A stretch of DNA of 64,000 bases from Talaromyces rugulosus (Eukaryota > Ascomycota > Eurotiomycetes > Eurotiales > Trichocomaceae), in NCBI RefSeq assembly GCF_013368755.1, contig NC_049564.1, positions 3,294,001 through 3,358,000 of the forward strand, given 5' to 3'. The translations under genes and the position numbers were made by a program. Positions 44,640 to 57,419 of this stretch are shown here, piece by piece. Position 1 is the first letter of the stretch. Each line of letters starts with the position of its first letter. The notes under the pieces were generated by a model, which saw nothing but the letters and a program-made list of their open reading frames with translations, searched no databases and was not told where the DNA came from.

Positions 44640-46150
44640 AGTATTTAATATTAATTAAAGAATAGTGGTAACTAGCTGAAGCTAAGAATAAGAATTATAA
44701 ATAAATTAAAGAGACTGTATGCTAGAAACTTCTACAGTTCCCTTAAAATCTACAACTTCGTACTATGGTATCTGAATATATAATTGATGTAGCAGACTAG
44801 TTACTATTTTAAAACTAACAATAGATATCAAACAGTAAACCACTCTGTATTTATATTATATAAGATACGTATAACTCCTATTTTATCAGATATCCAGGCC
44901 AAAATATAACCTATACCATCATAGTCTAACAACTATATTAGCTAAATCTATCTAAGGATATCTAAAGATTTATAAATAACTATAATAAATGTAGTACAAA
45001 CACCATATGGAGACAACACCAATAAAGATTATTAAAACCACTCCCTGTTCCCTCACAAATATAGCGAGATATTAATATAGATTTTATAGAAAAACTCCTA
45101 ATGTCTGACAGGAATACGAATCTTATAGTAATCATTAACTAACTAGGAAAAGGAATTATATTGGTACTATATAAATATATAGATACTAAGATAATAATAT
45201 TAAAGTTCATTAACCAATTTATACACAAACATAGGCTGTCTAACAGCATTATATCAGATTAGAGCACACAATTTATTAATTACTTTTAAAAAGATATATA
45301 TAAACATCTAAAGATCATAAGATAATTATTAACCATATATTACCCCTAAACTAATGGACAGACAGAACGTGCTAACTCTGTGATAAAAGAATATCTATAG
45401 AACTTCTATATCTATCTCTAAACTGACTGAAGTCCACTAACTGTAATTATATAACTTATAATAAACAGGTATAATACTACTATAACTGGTATTAGCTTTT
45501 TCTTTCTAATCTATAGATATAATGTTGAACCACTTTAGTTAGATAAAGCTATTCCTATATCTAAGCAGTAAAGATCTGCTACTGAATATATAAATAATAT
45601 AATTACTAAGCTACAGCAGATCTTTGATATAGCATAGACTGAGCTTATCTTAATATAGCAGTAAATAGAAAATAGTATAAATTATCATTAAAAGACTTCT
45701 CTAAAGTATAAAATAGAATAAAAGATATAATTAGACCTTCAGAATATTCAGACCAAATAATCTTCAAAGAAGCTAGACATCTAATATATGAAATATACTA
45801 TACTAGAGAAAGTAGGATCCTATATATACCAACTTAATATCCCCAGAACTATTTATAATATTTTTTATATAATACTCTTCTATTTTATAGGTATATATCT
45901 ATTCCCTTTACAGATCCAATATAATTACCAGCTATTAATATATTTAGTAGAAAGCAATAAAGAGTATCTAGTCAATAGCATACTTAATAAACAGATTATA
46001 CATTAAGACCACGGACATATAAAGTAATACCTTATCTATTAGACTAGATATGCACGATCTATATAAGAATCTGCCCAGTCTATAGAAAATACTAAAATAC
46101 TCAACCACTGGCTCTAACACCACAACGCCCTTATCAAAAGAGAGGAGTAA
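44640..46150 (+). pseudogene. Gyp-III copy a integrase and chromodomain
   Basis: Integrase: NNYNKCSTNTIWRQHQ (about 44980-45025), RDINIDFIEKLLMSDRNTNL (first Asp, 45070-45130), NSIISD-stop-STQFIN (second Asp, about 45245-45280), NGQTERANSVIKEYL (Glu, about 45354-45400). The open segment 45788-46006 holds the C-terminal fold and chromodomain start (YLVESNKEYLVNSILNKQII). The chromodomain continues to about 46100 (KQYLIYQTRYARSI-like with stops at Gln/Trp), with a TAA before the LTR. Confidence 0.82.
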
Positions 46151-46407
46151 TGTTAGGGTCTTAGCCCCTAGAATATTCAGACTTCACTCTTATAGAATAA
46201 CCGCACCTAGTCTACACCTAATTCACTATAGAAAAACCCCCTGACGCTATACCAGATTCGTTAAAGCGCCCCCAGGACCCACACTCACCTGTATCAACAT
46301 TCAACAATACAAACCCCTGCGAACCTTTTCCTTCTCTTTCTCATATTTGAATCTATTCAATTCCTAGACCTACATAAGGCCAGTAAGACGAGACCTAGCC
46401 CGTAACA
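46151..46407 (+). repeat. Gyp-III copy a 3' LTR
   Basis: 257 bp, TGTTAGGG...CCCGTAACA, followed by CTCTA (46408-46412), the target duplication. It keeps more CpG than its 5' partner. Confidence 0.93.
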
Positions 46408-48472
46408 CTCTACTCCCATTAGATCTAGGCTTTCAAGGTATTTTATACTTTCCTTACCCTATATCACTTATATGCGCAGAACAATTTAGAGGCTTATAGT
46501 AAATAGCAACCATTATTCCCTTTTTATAGCTACTAACGTTTAGGTATTGCCTATAATAGCGGGCTGTTTCTACTTACTATCCTTTCCCCTCTCGCTCTCC
46601 TTTATCCAGGGCCTCAATACCCCAATTATCAGTTTTATAGGCCTGCTTCTAGGCTTATTAGTTATCCTCTTGCTCTCTAATAGCCTCTATAAATACTAAT
46701 AGTACTGCAGTGACCTTTAGATCCTAAAATAGGTGTGCTTTAGGACACTGCTTGCTATTCTATAGGATTTTTACCTCTACTTTAGCTAAGCTAGTATATA
46801 GTTTTTCCTATTAGTAGTACCACTATTAATAGTTTATAAAAAGGTATTTTACTATCTTAGTCCCCCTAGAATATTCTAAGCAATTAGGAGAGTCTTAGAC
46901 CTTAATTTAGTACAGATAGATCTTAATTAAAATATAGTTAGTCTTAAATTGGTAATACCGCTGCACTAGATACTTGGAAATGCTTGCTATTATTAGATTA
47001 AGTTTCTATCTTTAGAAGAGTTAATAGGCCTGGCCTATCTATTAGATATATCTTATAAGTTTTATAGTGAGCTAATTAGCTTTAATAGTATTATAAGTCT
47101 TAATATATATCTACTAAGTATAGATTAATAAGATATCTAAGTATTTATCTATACAAAGTCTTTTTATAGCTTTTTTAGTAGTTTTATCAGTCTTCTTATT
47201 ACCTAGGACCTCTTTATAACCTAGTATCTAGTATATAATAATTCTATAGCCAGTAGCCTGTAGTTCCTTAGCTAGATTATATATCTACAGTATTAAAACT
47301 TATCTTAGGCTAGATTAGATATATTAAAGCCTACTTATAGTAGTTTAAATATTTAAAAATATCTTAATTAGCTTTATAAGATTCTTTATCAGTATCTATT
47401 CTAGAGCTTTAATTACTTTTATTAGTTCTATATTAAAAACTTCGAAACCTATACTTAAAAAAGCTAGATATAATTTTTAAAAACTAATAAATAGCTTATA
47501 AACTACTATAATATCTATATATTAATTATTTAACTTAAAATTATCTAAGTAAAGATTAATATTCTTTATCTTATTTAAAAAGTCTAAGACTAATTATATA
47601 ATAGTTTTAAGAAAGTCTATCTTAAAATCTAATAGTATAAATCTATTACTAGACTTTATTATATACTTAAAGCTTTAGAAAAAATTAATAATTAAGACTT
47701 TTTATAGTCTATAGACTAGATCTATATCTAGCTTCTAGGAATTTTAGTAGATTAATATTATCTAAACTTAATCTTCTAACAGCTATTCTTTAGACTATAT
47801 ATAGATATCTCTTTTTTTAAATATTATAAAGAGTATTTCTATTACTAAATATCTTTAAAAAAATCTTAAAAGTTTTAAAGTATATTATTATTATTTATTA
47901 TCTAATAAAATCTTTATTAGTTTTAAAGCTGTCTTTCTTATAAATAGTTTTAATAGAATAGATTTTAATATATCTATAACTACTTAGATTTAGTTATTAA
48001 TTAGACTCTATAGTCTTTCTAAATAGTTTTTTTATTTATATTACTAAAACTTAGCTCTATAAAGTACTATTAACTATATAATAACGTTTTAAATTTATTA
48101 TATCAGACTTAAGAAAAGCTTTTAGATTTTATATAATATCTATATTTATTTTTTAATATTTTAATCTTTTTATAGATAGTACTTATAGTAGACTTTAAAA
48201 ATAAACTTTAAATCTAGTAAGATCCCTAATCACTAAATAGCTATTAAAAAAAATGCTATTAAAATATCTTTTATCTATATTCTAGCTTCTTAAATCTAAT
48301 TTTTATATTTTCTACTAATAATCTTAGAAAATAGAATAGCCTCTATCTTTTTAAAGTTAAATTTAATACTATTTACTAGTCTCTATTTAATAACAGTTTT
48401 TATCACTGTTTTTAGCTGTTTATAGATCTTAAAGACTAAGTTTCCCTAGGCTACTAGGCCTATATTATTAGT
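46408..48472 (-). mobile_element. LINE-E, part 2: 3' UTR, RNase H and RT, heavily RIPed
   Basis: Collinear with about 24155-26220 of LINE-A. It has the same 3' UTR, the C-terminal ORF2 block (46610-47040), RNase H and the RT as far as the region of the YADD motif. Nearly all CpA/TpG are converted, giving stops at most Gln and Trp codons. It ends at 48472 where Gyp-III copy b is inserted. Non-coding now. Confidence 0.88.
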
Positions 48473-48729
48473 TGTTAGGGTCTTAGCCCCTGGGATACTC
48501 AGGCTTCGCTCTTGTAGAATAACCGCACCTGGTCCGCACCTGGTTCGCTATAGAAGAACCCTCTGACGCTATACCAGATTCGTTAGGGCGTCTCTGGGAT
48601 CTATACTCGCCTGTATCGACATTCAATAATGTGAATCTCTGTGAATTTTTTTCTTCTTTTTCTTATATTTAAATTTACTTAATTTTTAGATTTATATAAA
48701 GCCAGTAAGACAGGACCTAGCCTATAATA
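48473..48729 (+). repeat. Gyp-III copy b 5' LTR
   Basis: 257 bp, TGTTAGGG...TATAATA. Its inner part is strongly C-to-T changed; for example 48631-48650 reads GTGAATCTCTGTGAATTTTT where other copies have GCGAACCCCTGCGAACCTTT-like sequence, with G left intact. Confidence 0.92.
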
Positions 48730-48789
48730 TTAGATTTAAATGTCTCACCCCCTTCTTTTATTTAAAGGGTTGAGAACGTGCCATTCCTT

Positions 48790-50060
48790 TTATTTGAAGG
48801 GTTGAGCTATATAATCGCTCTTTGTTTGTTTGAGTTGAGTTTTTAAAAACTGTATTAATTCTCTTTATTTAGAAGATTAAATTATTATATTACTACTTCT
48901 CGACGACTGAGTTAAGTATTAAGAAATTTCTTTATTATGACAAATAGCCTACTGAGGAACGGCCCAGACTAAAAAGGTATATCTTTAGAACTGAATCAGC
49001 TGTTATTAGAATAAATATAATGAATGGAACTCTTTTTAATAAATATATCTATTTATCTATTGTATGTCGAAGGATAAGTTAACAATATGACTAAATTACC
49101 TATGCCTAAGATCTTTACTGATGCTATACTATCAGTAACCTCTATATACAGTGCAAATAAACTATGCCACTTCCTTGACTATCCCAATAAATATAATGAC
49201 TCTGATCATTCATAATATATATAGTTCGTGGCAATTCTATATACAAAATTGACAGTCGATGCATTAGTGATCAGAGAACTATATGAGTAACTGTAGTATA
49301 CCTATAGATAGTTAGCAAAAAAGATCTAGATAAAGATCTATTCCTGAATATAGCTTTATAAGAATATAAATATAGTCACTCTTACTATATTAAAAGCTTT
49401 CTTTATACACCTTAATATGCTGTTCAAAGATTATTAACTTGTGGAGAAGGTGAATCTTAAATTTAACTATATATAATAGAGACACACCCTTTTTTAGGAC
49501 TTTATCAGTGAATTTGAATAGATATTATTTTTTATAAAAAGTTAATTATGGATTAACAACATAAAAATCTCACGACTGAAAACTGTGATTAACTAAGAAA
49601 TAAGGTATATAACTATCAGGAGCGATATATCAAAGTAGTATGAAGCTTTTTATAAATATTTATACTAAGTAATAAATAACCTTAAAAAGCTGAAAAGAAT
49701 TAATAATATCTAGTTCTGATATAAGCGGAATATTTCTTATCTGTTTATAAAAGGAATCTTCCCTAATAGAGGACAGTCTTAAGTTATAGACTAGATATCT
49801 ATAGGTCTGCTAATTAATACTATTAGAATGGATAACTATTTTTAATATAGAAAATTGGGTTATATTATCTAATACTGTTCTGAATCTATATCACTCTGTT
49901 GGGTGTTATCTTTGAGGAACTATAGCAAGAAGAAATATGATATATTTATGAGAATATCTAATACTAAAGTAAAGGAGAATGAAATTAAATCTGATATAGG
50001 CTTAGATAGTATATTAAAGTCAAAAGAGTAGCTTCTGCATAAAGTTGTTTGTAGGAGCTA
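48790..50060 (+). pseudogene. Gyp-III copy b gag
   Basis: Aligns with gag of copies a and c throughout, including the decayed zinc knuckle at about 49835-49880. Multiple stops. No sizeable open segment remains. Confidence 0.7.
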
Positions 50061-50099
50061 AAATATAAAATAGCTTGTGACTTTAAGAATTTTAAGAAG

Positions 50100-51500
50100 A
50101 TAGTTAGAAGGTTTGATAGATCTCTATTCAATATAGATATATGGTTAGACTGTAGAACCAATGCTAATACTTTAATTGATAGTGGGTGCCTTATCTATGG
50201 GATCATCAAAGAGACCTTTGCTCAAAAGAAAAAGCTGAATTGTAGTACTATTAAACCTAGACCTATTAAGGGATATGATGGTTTGGCATCTTAATATATC
50301 AAAGAAATTGCATATGTGATATTAGATATTGGGGGAAATATACAGGAGAAAGCCTACTTCTATGTGGTTCTGAAGTGTGAATATGATATGATATTGGGTC
50401 TTTTATGGATGGAACACTAACATGTAAGAATTGACGCTGCTAAAGACTGACTAGAATTTGGGAATGGAATATCTGTTGATAAAAAGAATCTGTTATGATC
50501 TGAGTACACCCTCTGATAGATTAGTACAGCTATGGTGAATGCTTTAAAAAGGATGTGAAGTAGAAAAAAGGAGGTTGACATATTTGTAGTCTCTATATAG
50601 GATATTGAGAAAGCTCTGGCCTTGAAACTATAGATAGATCTAAGGAACAAGCTATCTAAGTATTACCATGAGTTCCTAAAACTATTTGATTTGAAGAAAG
50701 CTGATAAGCTACTACTATCATATCCAAATATTGACTATTAAATTGAACTAATTGATACCGACGCGAAGGGGTGCAAGCCAGAGATATTATAAGGCCCTCT
50801 CTATAATATGTCATGGGAAGAACTGCTGGTTCTATAAAAGACTCTTTATGATTTACTGTTGAAGGATTTTATATATATGAGTAATTCGCCTGCTGTAGCA
50901 CTGGTACTGTTTGTAAGGAAACCTGGAGAAAAACTACGTTTCTATGTCGATTATTGGGCGCTCAATGCTATAACAAAAAGGGATTAATATCTATTACTAT
51001 TAATACATGAGACCCTACAACGAATATCTAAAGTCTGATGGTTTATAAAGCTTGACGTTATAGCGGCTTTCTATAAGATATGTATTGCTGAAGGAGATGA
51101 GTAGAAGATAGCTTTTTAAATTAGATTTAGATTTTATAAATAGTTAGTAATATCTTTTGGCTTTATTAATATGCTGAATATATTTTAATAATATATTAAT
51201 TGGACCTTTCACGAGTTTTTAGATAATTTTATATCTGTTTATCTGGATAATGTGTTTATCTTTATAGAAGGTAGCTGTGTATACTATTAGAAATAAGTAA
51301 TGAGGGTACTAGAATATCTGTGTACTGTAGGACTATAGTTAGATATTAATAAATATGAGTTTAAGGTGTAGATAATAAAATATTTTGGATTTATATTAGA
51401 AGCTGGAAAAGGGATCTAAATAGACTCTGTGAAAGTCTCTGTTATTTTGGAATAGAAAGTCCTAATGTGTGTAAAAGACGTGTGATTATTTCTAGAGTTT
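50100..51500 (+). pseudogene. Gyp-III copy b protease and reverse transcriptase
   Basis: Protease DCRTNANTLIDSGCLIYGII at about 50147-50205 with D-S-G intact, and DMILGLLWM at about 50383-50410. [21 protein letters not shown] and [15 protein letters not shown] (about 50880-50985), KLDVIAAFYKI, then YLDNVFIF at about 51240-51262: the second catalytic Asp is Asn. The antisense open segment at 50417-50650 is a shadow. Confidence 0.82.
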
Positions 51501-51639
51501 ATAAATTTCTACTAATAGTTTATCTAAAGGTATTCTGATATAATCTGTCTACTGATAGAATTAATTAAAAAAAGAACTATCTTTATTTAGACTAAAGCTA
51601 CTAATAAAGCTTTTGAATAACTAAAGTAAATATTTATAA

Positions 51640-53690
51640 ATGATCCAATACTAGTATAATTCAACCCTAAGTAGGATATAATTGTAAAAGCCAACTTTTT
51701 AGGATATATTATAGAGGGGATATTATTACAGTATAATAATAAAGGATTTCTATGAACCTGTGCCTACTTCTTCTAAAAGTGTATATCTATAGAGTGCAAT
51801 TATAAGATCTATAATAAAAAGCTATTAGCGATAATAGTATATCTAAAGTAATAGAAACCTAAATTAATTGATATTAAGGAGTTTACTATCTTAATTAACT
51901 ACTAGAATCTTAAATACTTCATATAGCTCTAACAGTTAAATAAAAAGTAAATGAGATAGGCTGGTATATTCTCATGTTTCAACTATAAGCTTTAATACTG
52001 GCCAGGGTGACTAGCTGCCAGACCTGATGTATTATTGTGACACTCATAAGATATACTTAATGGAATTAATGATAAATGCCTAGCATACTAAAATAAACAT
52101 CTTATCAACCTTAACAAGGTATAGAAAAACTATCTAGAACAATCTTCTTAGGGTTGCTTATTGAACATTACATCTGAACCCCATATCTATGCTACTTATA
52201 TAGAGTATTTAATATTAATTAGAGAATAGTGACAACTAGCTGAAGCTAAAGATAAGAATTATGAATAAATTAAAGAGGCTATATACTAGAAGCTTTTATG
52301 GTTTCCTTAAGACCTATAACTTCATATTATAGTATCTAAATATATGATTAATATAGTGGATTAATTATTATTTTAAAACTAATAATAAGTACTAAATAGT
52401 AAACTATTCTATACTTATATTATATAAGATATATATAACTCCTATTTCACTAGACACCCAGGCTAAAATATAACCTATGCTATTATAGCTTAACAACTAT
52501 ATTAACCAAATCTATCTAAGGATATCTAAAGGTTTATGAATAACTATAATAAATATGGTACAAACACTATATAGAGATAACACCAATAAAGATTATTAAA
52601 ACTGCTCCCTATTCCTTTGTGAATATAGCAAGATATTAATATAGATTTTATAGAGAAACTTTTAATATCTAATAAGAATACGAATCTTATAGTAATCATT
52701 GATTAACTAGAAAAAGGAATTATATTGGTACTATATAAATATATAGATACTGAAATAGTGATATTAAAGTTTGTTAACTAATTCATATATGAATATAGGC
52801 TGCCTAGTAATATTATATCAGATCAGAGCACATAATTTGTTAATAATCTTTAGAAAAGCATATGCGAACATCTAAAGATTATAAGATAATTATTAACTGC
52901 ACATCACCTTTAAACTAATAGACAGATGGAATGTGCTAACTCTATAGTAAAAGAATATCTATAGAACTTCTATATCTACCTCTAAATTAACTAGAGTCTA
53001 CTAACTACAATTATACAACTTGTAATAAACAGGTATGATATTACTATAATTAATATTAGCCCCTTCTTTCTAATCTATAGATATAATATTAAACCACTCT
53101 AGTTAGATAAAGCTATTCCTACATCTAAACAGTAAAGACCTGTTACTAAATATATAAATAATATAGTTACTAAGCTATAGCAGGCCTTTAATATAGTACA
53201 AACTAAGCTTGTCTCAGCGCAGCAGCGAATAGAAAATAGTATAAACTATTATCAAGAGATTCTTCTAGAGTATAAAATAGAATAAAAAATATAATTAGAC
53301 CTTTGAAATATTTAGATTAAATAATCTTTAAAGAAGCTAGATATCTAATATATAAAATATACTATACTAAAAAAAATAGAATCTTATATATACCAACTTG
53401 ATGTTTCTAGAACTATTTATAATATTTTTTATATAATACTCCTCTGCCCTACAGGTATATATCTGCTTTCTTTACAGACCTAACACAATTACCAGCCACT
53501 AGTATATCTAGTAGAAGGTAATAAAGAGTATCTAGTCAATAGTATACTTAATAAACAGACTATATATTAAGGCCATAGATATATGAAGTAATATCTTATC
53601 TATTAGACTGGATATATGTGACCTATATAGAAACCTGCCCAGTCTATAGAAAACACTAAAGCACTCAACTACTGGCTTTAACACCACAAC
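51640..53690 (+). pseudogene. Gyp-III copy b RNase H, integrase and chromodomain
   Basis: RNase H block IVKANFLGYIIEGILLQ at about 51680-51730 (catalytic Asp of the DSS motif is Asn). Integrase: DINIDFIEKLL (about 52630-52665), IISDQSTQFVNN (about 52815-52850, second Asp kept), NRQMECANSIVKEYL (about 52918-52960). Chromodomain region EGNKEYLVNSILNKQTIY at about 53514-53568 and on to 53690. Many TAG/TAA stops. Confidence 0.8.
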
Positions 53691-53714
53691 ACCCTTACCA
53701 AAAAGGGGGAGTAA

Positions 53715-53971
53715 TATTAAGGTCTTAGCCCCTAAAATACTCAGGCTTCGCTCTTGTAGAATAACCATATCTAGTCCACACCTGGTTCGCCATAGAAAAA
53801 CCCTCTAACACTACACCAGATTCACTAAGACACCCCCAGGATCCACACTCGCCTATATCAACATTCAACAATACAAACCCCTACAAACCTTTTCCTTCTC
53901 TTTCTCACGTTCAAATTTACTCAATTCCTAGACCTACATAAGGCCAGTAAGACAGGACCTAGCCCGTAACA
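53715..53971 (+). repeat. Gyp-III copy b 3' LTR
   Basis: 257 bp; start TGTTAGGG is mutated to TATTAAGG, end CCCGTAACA intact; TTAGT duplication follows at 53972-53976. Its changes are G-to-A (for example 53872-53890 ATACAAACCCCTACAAACC). Confidence 0.93.
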
Positions 53972-55223
53972 TTAGTATAGAATAAAATCTTAATCCTTAG
54001 CATCTATTATTTTATAGTCTAAAACATACCCTAGATATAGATAAAAAAAAAATTAAAAAGACCAGTAAATTTTAGAATAATTTTAAGTTAATAAACTATT
54101 TAAAGGCTTTATAATTATTAATTATAAAACTAATCTTTCTATTTATAAAAAAAAATAAAATCTATTTTATAAGATTATTATCTAGGCCTATAGCTTTCAT
54201 AGCCTTATTAAGCTTATAGAGATTAATATAGTCAAAGGCCTTTATAATATTAATAAAGATAATGTCTATAAAAAGCTTTTAAGTCTATCTTTTATATATT
54301 GTTTATATAAGATAGATTATTATATTAATAGCTTTATAGCCCTATTTATATCTTATTTATCTAAAATATAAAGCTTTTTAAATTTTATATTAATTTATTA
54401 TAAAGTTTATAATCAGTTTTTTAATAATCTTATCTAGGTAATTAAATAAGCTTATTATTCTTTAGATCTTTATTTAGATATAATTAGACTTTTCTAGCTT
54501 CTAAAATAGGATACTTTTAGTAGTTTTCTAAATTTTTAAATATATTCTAAACTAAAAACACTGTCTAACTATCTTTATAATTTAAAATAAGTCTAGTACT
54601 TAAAATAGCTAATATATTTTAAAATTAAGTCTATCAATCTCTAAAGCTTTCTTAATATTCTAACTAAATAAAGTCTAATATATCTACTTTAACATTATAA
54701 GTATATAGATCTATCTATCTAGTAGCTCTCTAAGAAAGAAGCTATAAAAGATATTAAGAAATATTATTTCCTTAATTAAAGCTTCTTTATTAGCTATAGT
54801 AATAATAGAAAAAATCTCTAGATCCAGGCCTTAGAATGTTAGAATAATAGGATTAGTCTATAGCTTAGTATATTGTAAAGCTATTTAATATTTATTAAAA
54901 TCTTTTAGAGAAGACTTTTCTAAGCTATCTTTAAGGCCTTTAGAAAAAGGGTTCCTAGTAAGATTAGAATTTTTTTTCTATTTTTCCTTCCTTCCAGGGT
55001 CTCTCTTAGTAAGGAAGATCTTCTAGTAGATCTTTTTAGCTGCTTTTATTTTATAGTAATAAGTAATTCTTACAGTCTTAAATTTAGTGTCAGTATAGGT
55101 ATAGGCCTGCTACTACTTATAGACTGCAGCCCATAAGCTCCGGGCTTGCCGCAGCTCTGGCTTCCACCACCGCTTAGAGCGTGCACAAAGCCGTACTGCT
55201 TTGGCATGCCTATCGAGTACGCT
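53972..55223 (-). mobile_element. LINE-E, part 3: RT and endonuclease end, 5'-truncated
   Basis: Collinear with about 26215-27470 of LINE-A and contiguous with part 2 after removal of Gyp-III copy b. Heavily RIPed to about 55125; the last 100 bp (55125-55223) are clean and keep CpG. It ends in the endonuclease/RT linker, so LINE-E is 5'-truncated. The right duplication ATCTATTTATAT follows at 55224-55235. Confidence 0.9.
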
Positions 55224-55515
55224 ATCTATTTATATAATCCTTTATCTGTAAAGATAGCTGTTTTTAAGATATCTTTTTTTTTTATTTATAGGTTATAGTA
55301 ACTCTATTTAATATTAAATATTATCATGATTTTTGCTCCTTATAATAAATCTTTTTTTTATTCTTAATATGATGCTTTGTTTGTATTATCTATTATCTAG
55401 CTATTTAGTTGTTAATAGTCATGTATCACTCTCTTTATTCTATCTTTCTTAGATATATAAAGATTTTATGCTAAATTTACTGAGCTAAATTCCTATAGAT
55501 ATCTAACAGGATAGA
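55224..55515 (-). pseudogene. Gyp-Y reverse transcriptase, N-terminal part
   Basis: Minus strand: EFSSVNLA-stop-NLYISKKDRIKRVIHDY-stop-QLNS, then KIMIIFNIK-stop-SYYNL and KTAIFTDKGLYK, the RT blocks that precede the YFDD part at 40390. The open RT core thus spans the LINE-E nest. It ends at 55515, where Gyp-III copy c is inserted (duplication ATAGA). Confidence 0.75.
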
Positions 55516-55772
55516 TGTTACGGGCTAGGTCCCGTCTTACTGGCCTTATGTAGGTCCAGGAATTGAGTAGATTCGAACGTGAGAAAGAGAAGGAAAAGAT
55601 TCGCAGGGGTTCGCATTGTCGAATGTCGATACAGGTGAGTGTAGGTCCCGAGAGCGCCCTAGCGAATCTGGTGTAGCGTCAGAGGGTTCTTCTATAGCAA
55701 ATCAGATGCGGACTAGGTGCGGTTATTCTATAAGAGCAAAGTCTGAGTATCCTAGGAGCTAAGACCTTAATA
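55516..55772 (-). repeat. Gyp-III copy c 3' LTR
   Basis: 257 bp; TGTTACGGG...CCTTAATA on the + strand. Contains TAGATTCGAACGT at 55568-55580, whose complement on the RNA would pair with the primer site at 60744-60756. R plus U5 would be about 65 nt. Confidence 0.93.
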
Positions 55773-55799
55773 TTACTTCCCCCCTTCAGCAAAGGCGTT

Positions 55800-55990
55800 A
55801 TGGTGTTGGAGCCAGTAGTCAAGTACTTTAGTGTCTTCTATGGACTGGGCAGGTTCTTATATAGATTGCGCATATCCGGTCTAACAGACAAGGTATTACT
55901 TTATATATCTGCAGCCCCAATGTATAGTCCGTTCATTAAGTATGCTATCGACTAGATACTCTTTATTACCTTCTACTAGATACACTAGTG
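55800..55990 (-). pseudogene. Gyp-III copy c chromodomain
   Basis: Minus strand: YLVEGNKEYLVDSILNERTI, then KQYLVCQTGYAQSI-like and EPAQSIEDTKVLDYWLQHH with stops at Gln/Trp sites, ending shortly before the polypurine tract. It matches the chromodomain pattern (V..IL..R......YLV.W.GY....WEPA..I...  AL..Y). Confidence 0.75.
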
Positions 55991-56239
55991 ACTAGTAATT
56001 ATATCAGGTCTGTGAAAGAAGCGGACATATGTCTATAGAACAGAAGAGCGTCGTATAAAAAACATCATGAATAGTTCCAGAAACATCAAGTCAGTATATA
56101 TAGAATCCTACTTTCTTTAGTATAGTATATTTCGTATATCAGGCGTCTAGCTTCTTCAAAGGTTGTTTGGTCCGAATGTTCCAAAGATCTAATCATACCT
56201 TCTATCCTACTTTATACTCTAAAAGAGTCTCTCAGTAAT

Positions 56240-57250
56240 AGTTTGCACTATCTTCTATTCGCTGCTGCGCTGAGACAAGCTTAGTCTGCACTATATCAAA
56301 GGCCTGCCATAGCTTAGTAACTATATTGTTTGTATATTCAGTAGTGGGTCTTTACTGCTTAGATATAAAAATAGCTTCATCTAACTAGAGTGGTTCAACG
56401 TTGTATTCATAGGTCAGAAAGAAAAGGCTGATACCAGTTACAGTAGCGTCGCGCCTGTTTATTGTGAGTTACGCAATTGTGGTTAGTAGACTCCAGTTGG
56501 TTTGGAGATAGATACAGAAGTTCCACAGGTATTCTTCCACCACAGAGTTAGCATGTTCCATCTGTCCATCAGTTTAAGGATGATACATGGTTAACAATCG
56601 TCTCATGATCTTTAGACGTTCGCACACGCCTTTCCAAAGGTCATTAACAAATTGCGTGCCCCAATCTGATATAATACTACTAGGCGGCCCATGTTTGCGT
56701 ATGAATCAGTCAACAAACTTTGATATCACTGTCTCAGTATCTATGTGTTTGCATGGTACCAATATAATCCCTTTTCCCAGTCGGTCAACGATTACCATGA
56801 GATTCGTATTCCCGTCGGACATTGGGAGTTTCTCTATAAAATCCATACTAATATCTCGCCACATTCGCGAGGGAACAGGGAGCGGTTTTAATAACCCTTG
56901 TCGGTGTTGTCTCCATACGGTGTTCGCACCACATTTGTCACAGTTATTCACGAACCTTCAGACATCCTTAGATAGGTTCGGCCAATATAGTTGTCGGGCC
57001 ACGATGGCATAGATCATGTTTCGGCCTGGGTGTCCGGTGAGATAAGAGTCGTGCGTATCTTATATAATACAAGTACAGAGTGGTTCGCTGTTTAGTACCC
57101 ATTGTCAGTTTCGAAATAGTAACCGGTCCGCTACATCGATCGTGCATTCGGATACCATAGTGCAAAGTTATAGATCTTAAAGAAACCATGGGAGCTTCTA
57201 GCGTACGGCCTCTTTGATTCATTCATAATTCTTATCCTCGGCTTCGACTA
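56240..57250 (-). pseudogene. Gyp-III copy c integrase
   Basis: Open pieces 56968-57222 and 56706-56951. MNNCDKCGANTVWRQHRQGL (CxxC end of the zinc head, about 56950-56890), WRDISMDFIEKLPMSDGNTN (first Asp), PPSSIISDWGTQFVNDLW (second Asp, about 56695-56640), TDGQMEHANSVVEEYLWN (Glu, about 56570-56520). All three catalytic acids are present; a few stops remain. Confidence 0.88.
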
Positions 57251-57419
57251 GTCGCCACTGTTCTCCAATTGACATTAAGTGCTCTATGTGGGTAGCGTGG
57301 ACATGGGGTTCAGATACGGTGTTCGATAAGCGACCCTGGGGAGGTTGTTCTGGATAGTCTCTCTATACCTTATTAGGGTTGATAAGACGCTTATTTCAGT
57401 ATGCTAGGCGTTCATCGTC

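Larger units (their letters stand above)
40593..46407 (+). mobile_element. Gyp-III copy a: complete chromovirus containing a LINE insertion
   Basis: 5,815 bp including a 303-bp LINE-F; LTRs of 257 bp (40593-40849; 46151-46407), termini TGTTAGGG...CCGTAACA (5' copy ends GTAATA). Exact duplication CTCTA at 40588-40592 and 46408-46412. + strand order: LTR, primer site, gag, protease, RT (split by LINE-F), RNase H, integrase, chromodomain, polypurine tract (46136-46150, AAAAGAGAGGAGTAA), LTR. Heavy RIP. Inserted in the 3' end of LINE-E. Confidence 0.95.
48473..53971 (+). mobile_element. Gyp-III copy b: complete chromovirus
   Basis: 5,499 bp, LTRs of 257 bp (48473-48729; 53715-53971), exact duplication TTAGT (48468-48472; 53972-53976). 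Same gene order as copy a, without the LINE. The polypurine tract AAAAAGGGGGAGTAA precedes the 3' LTR (53700-53714). It has the same length as copy c. RIP differs in strand between its two ends (5' LTR C-to-T, 3' LTR G-to-A on the + strand). Inserted in LINE-E. Confidence 0.95.
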
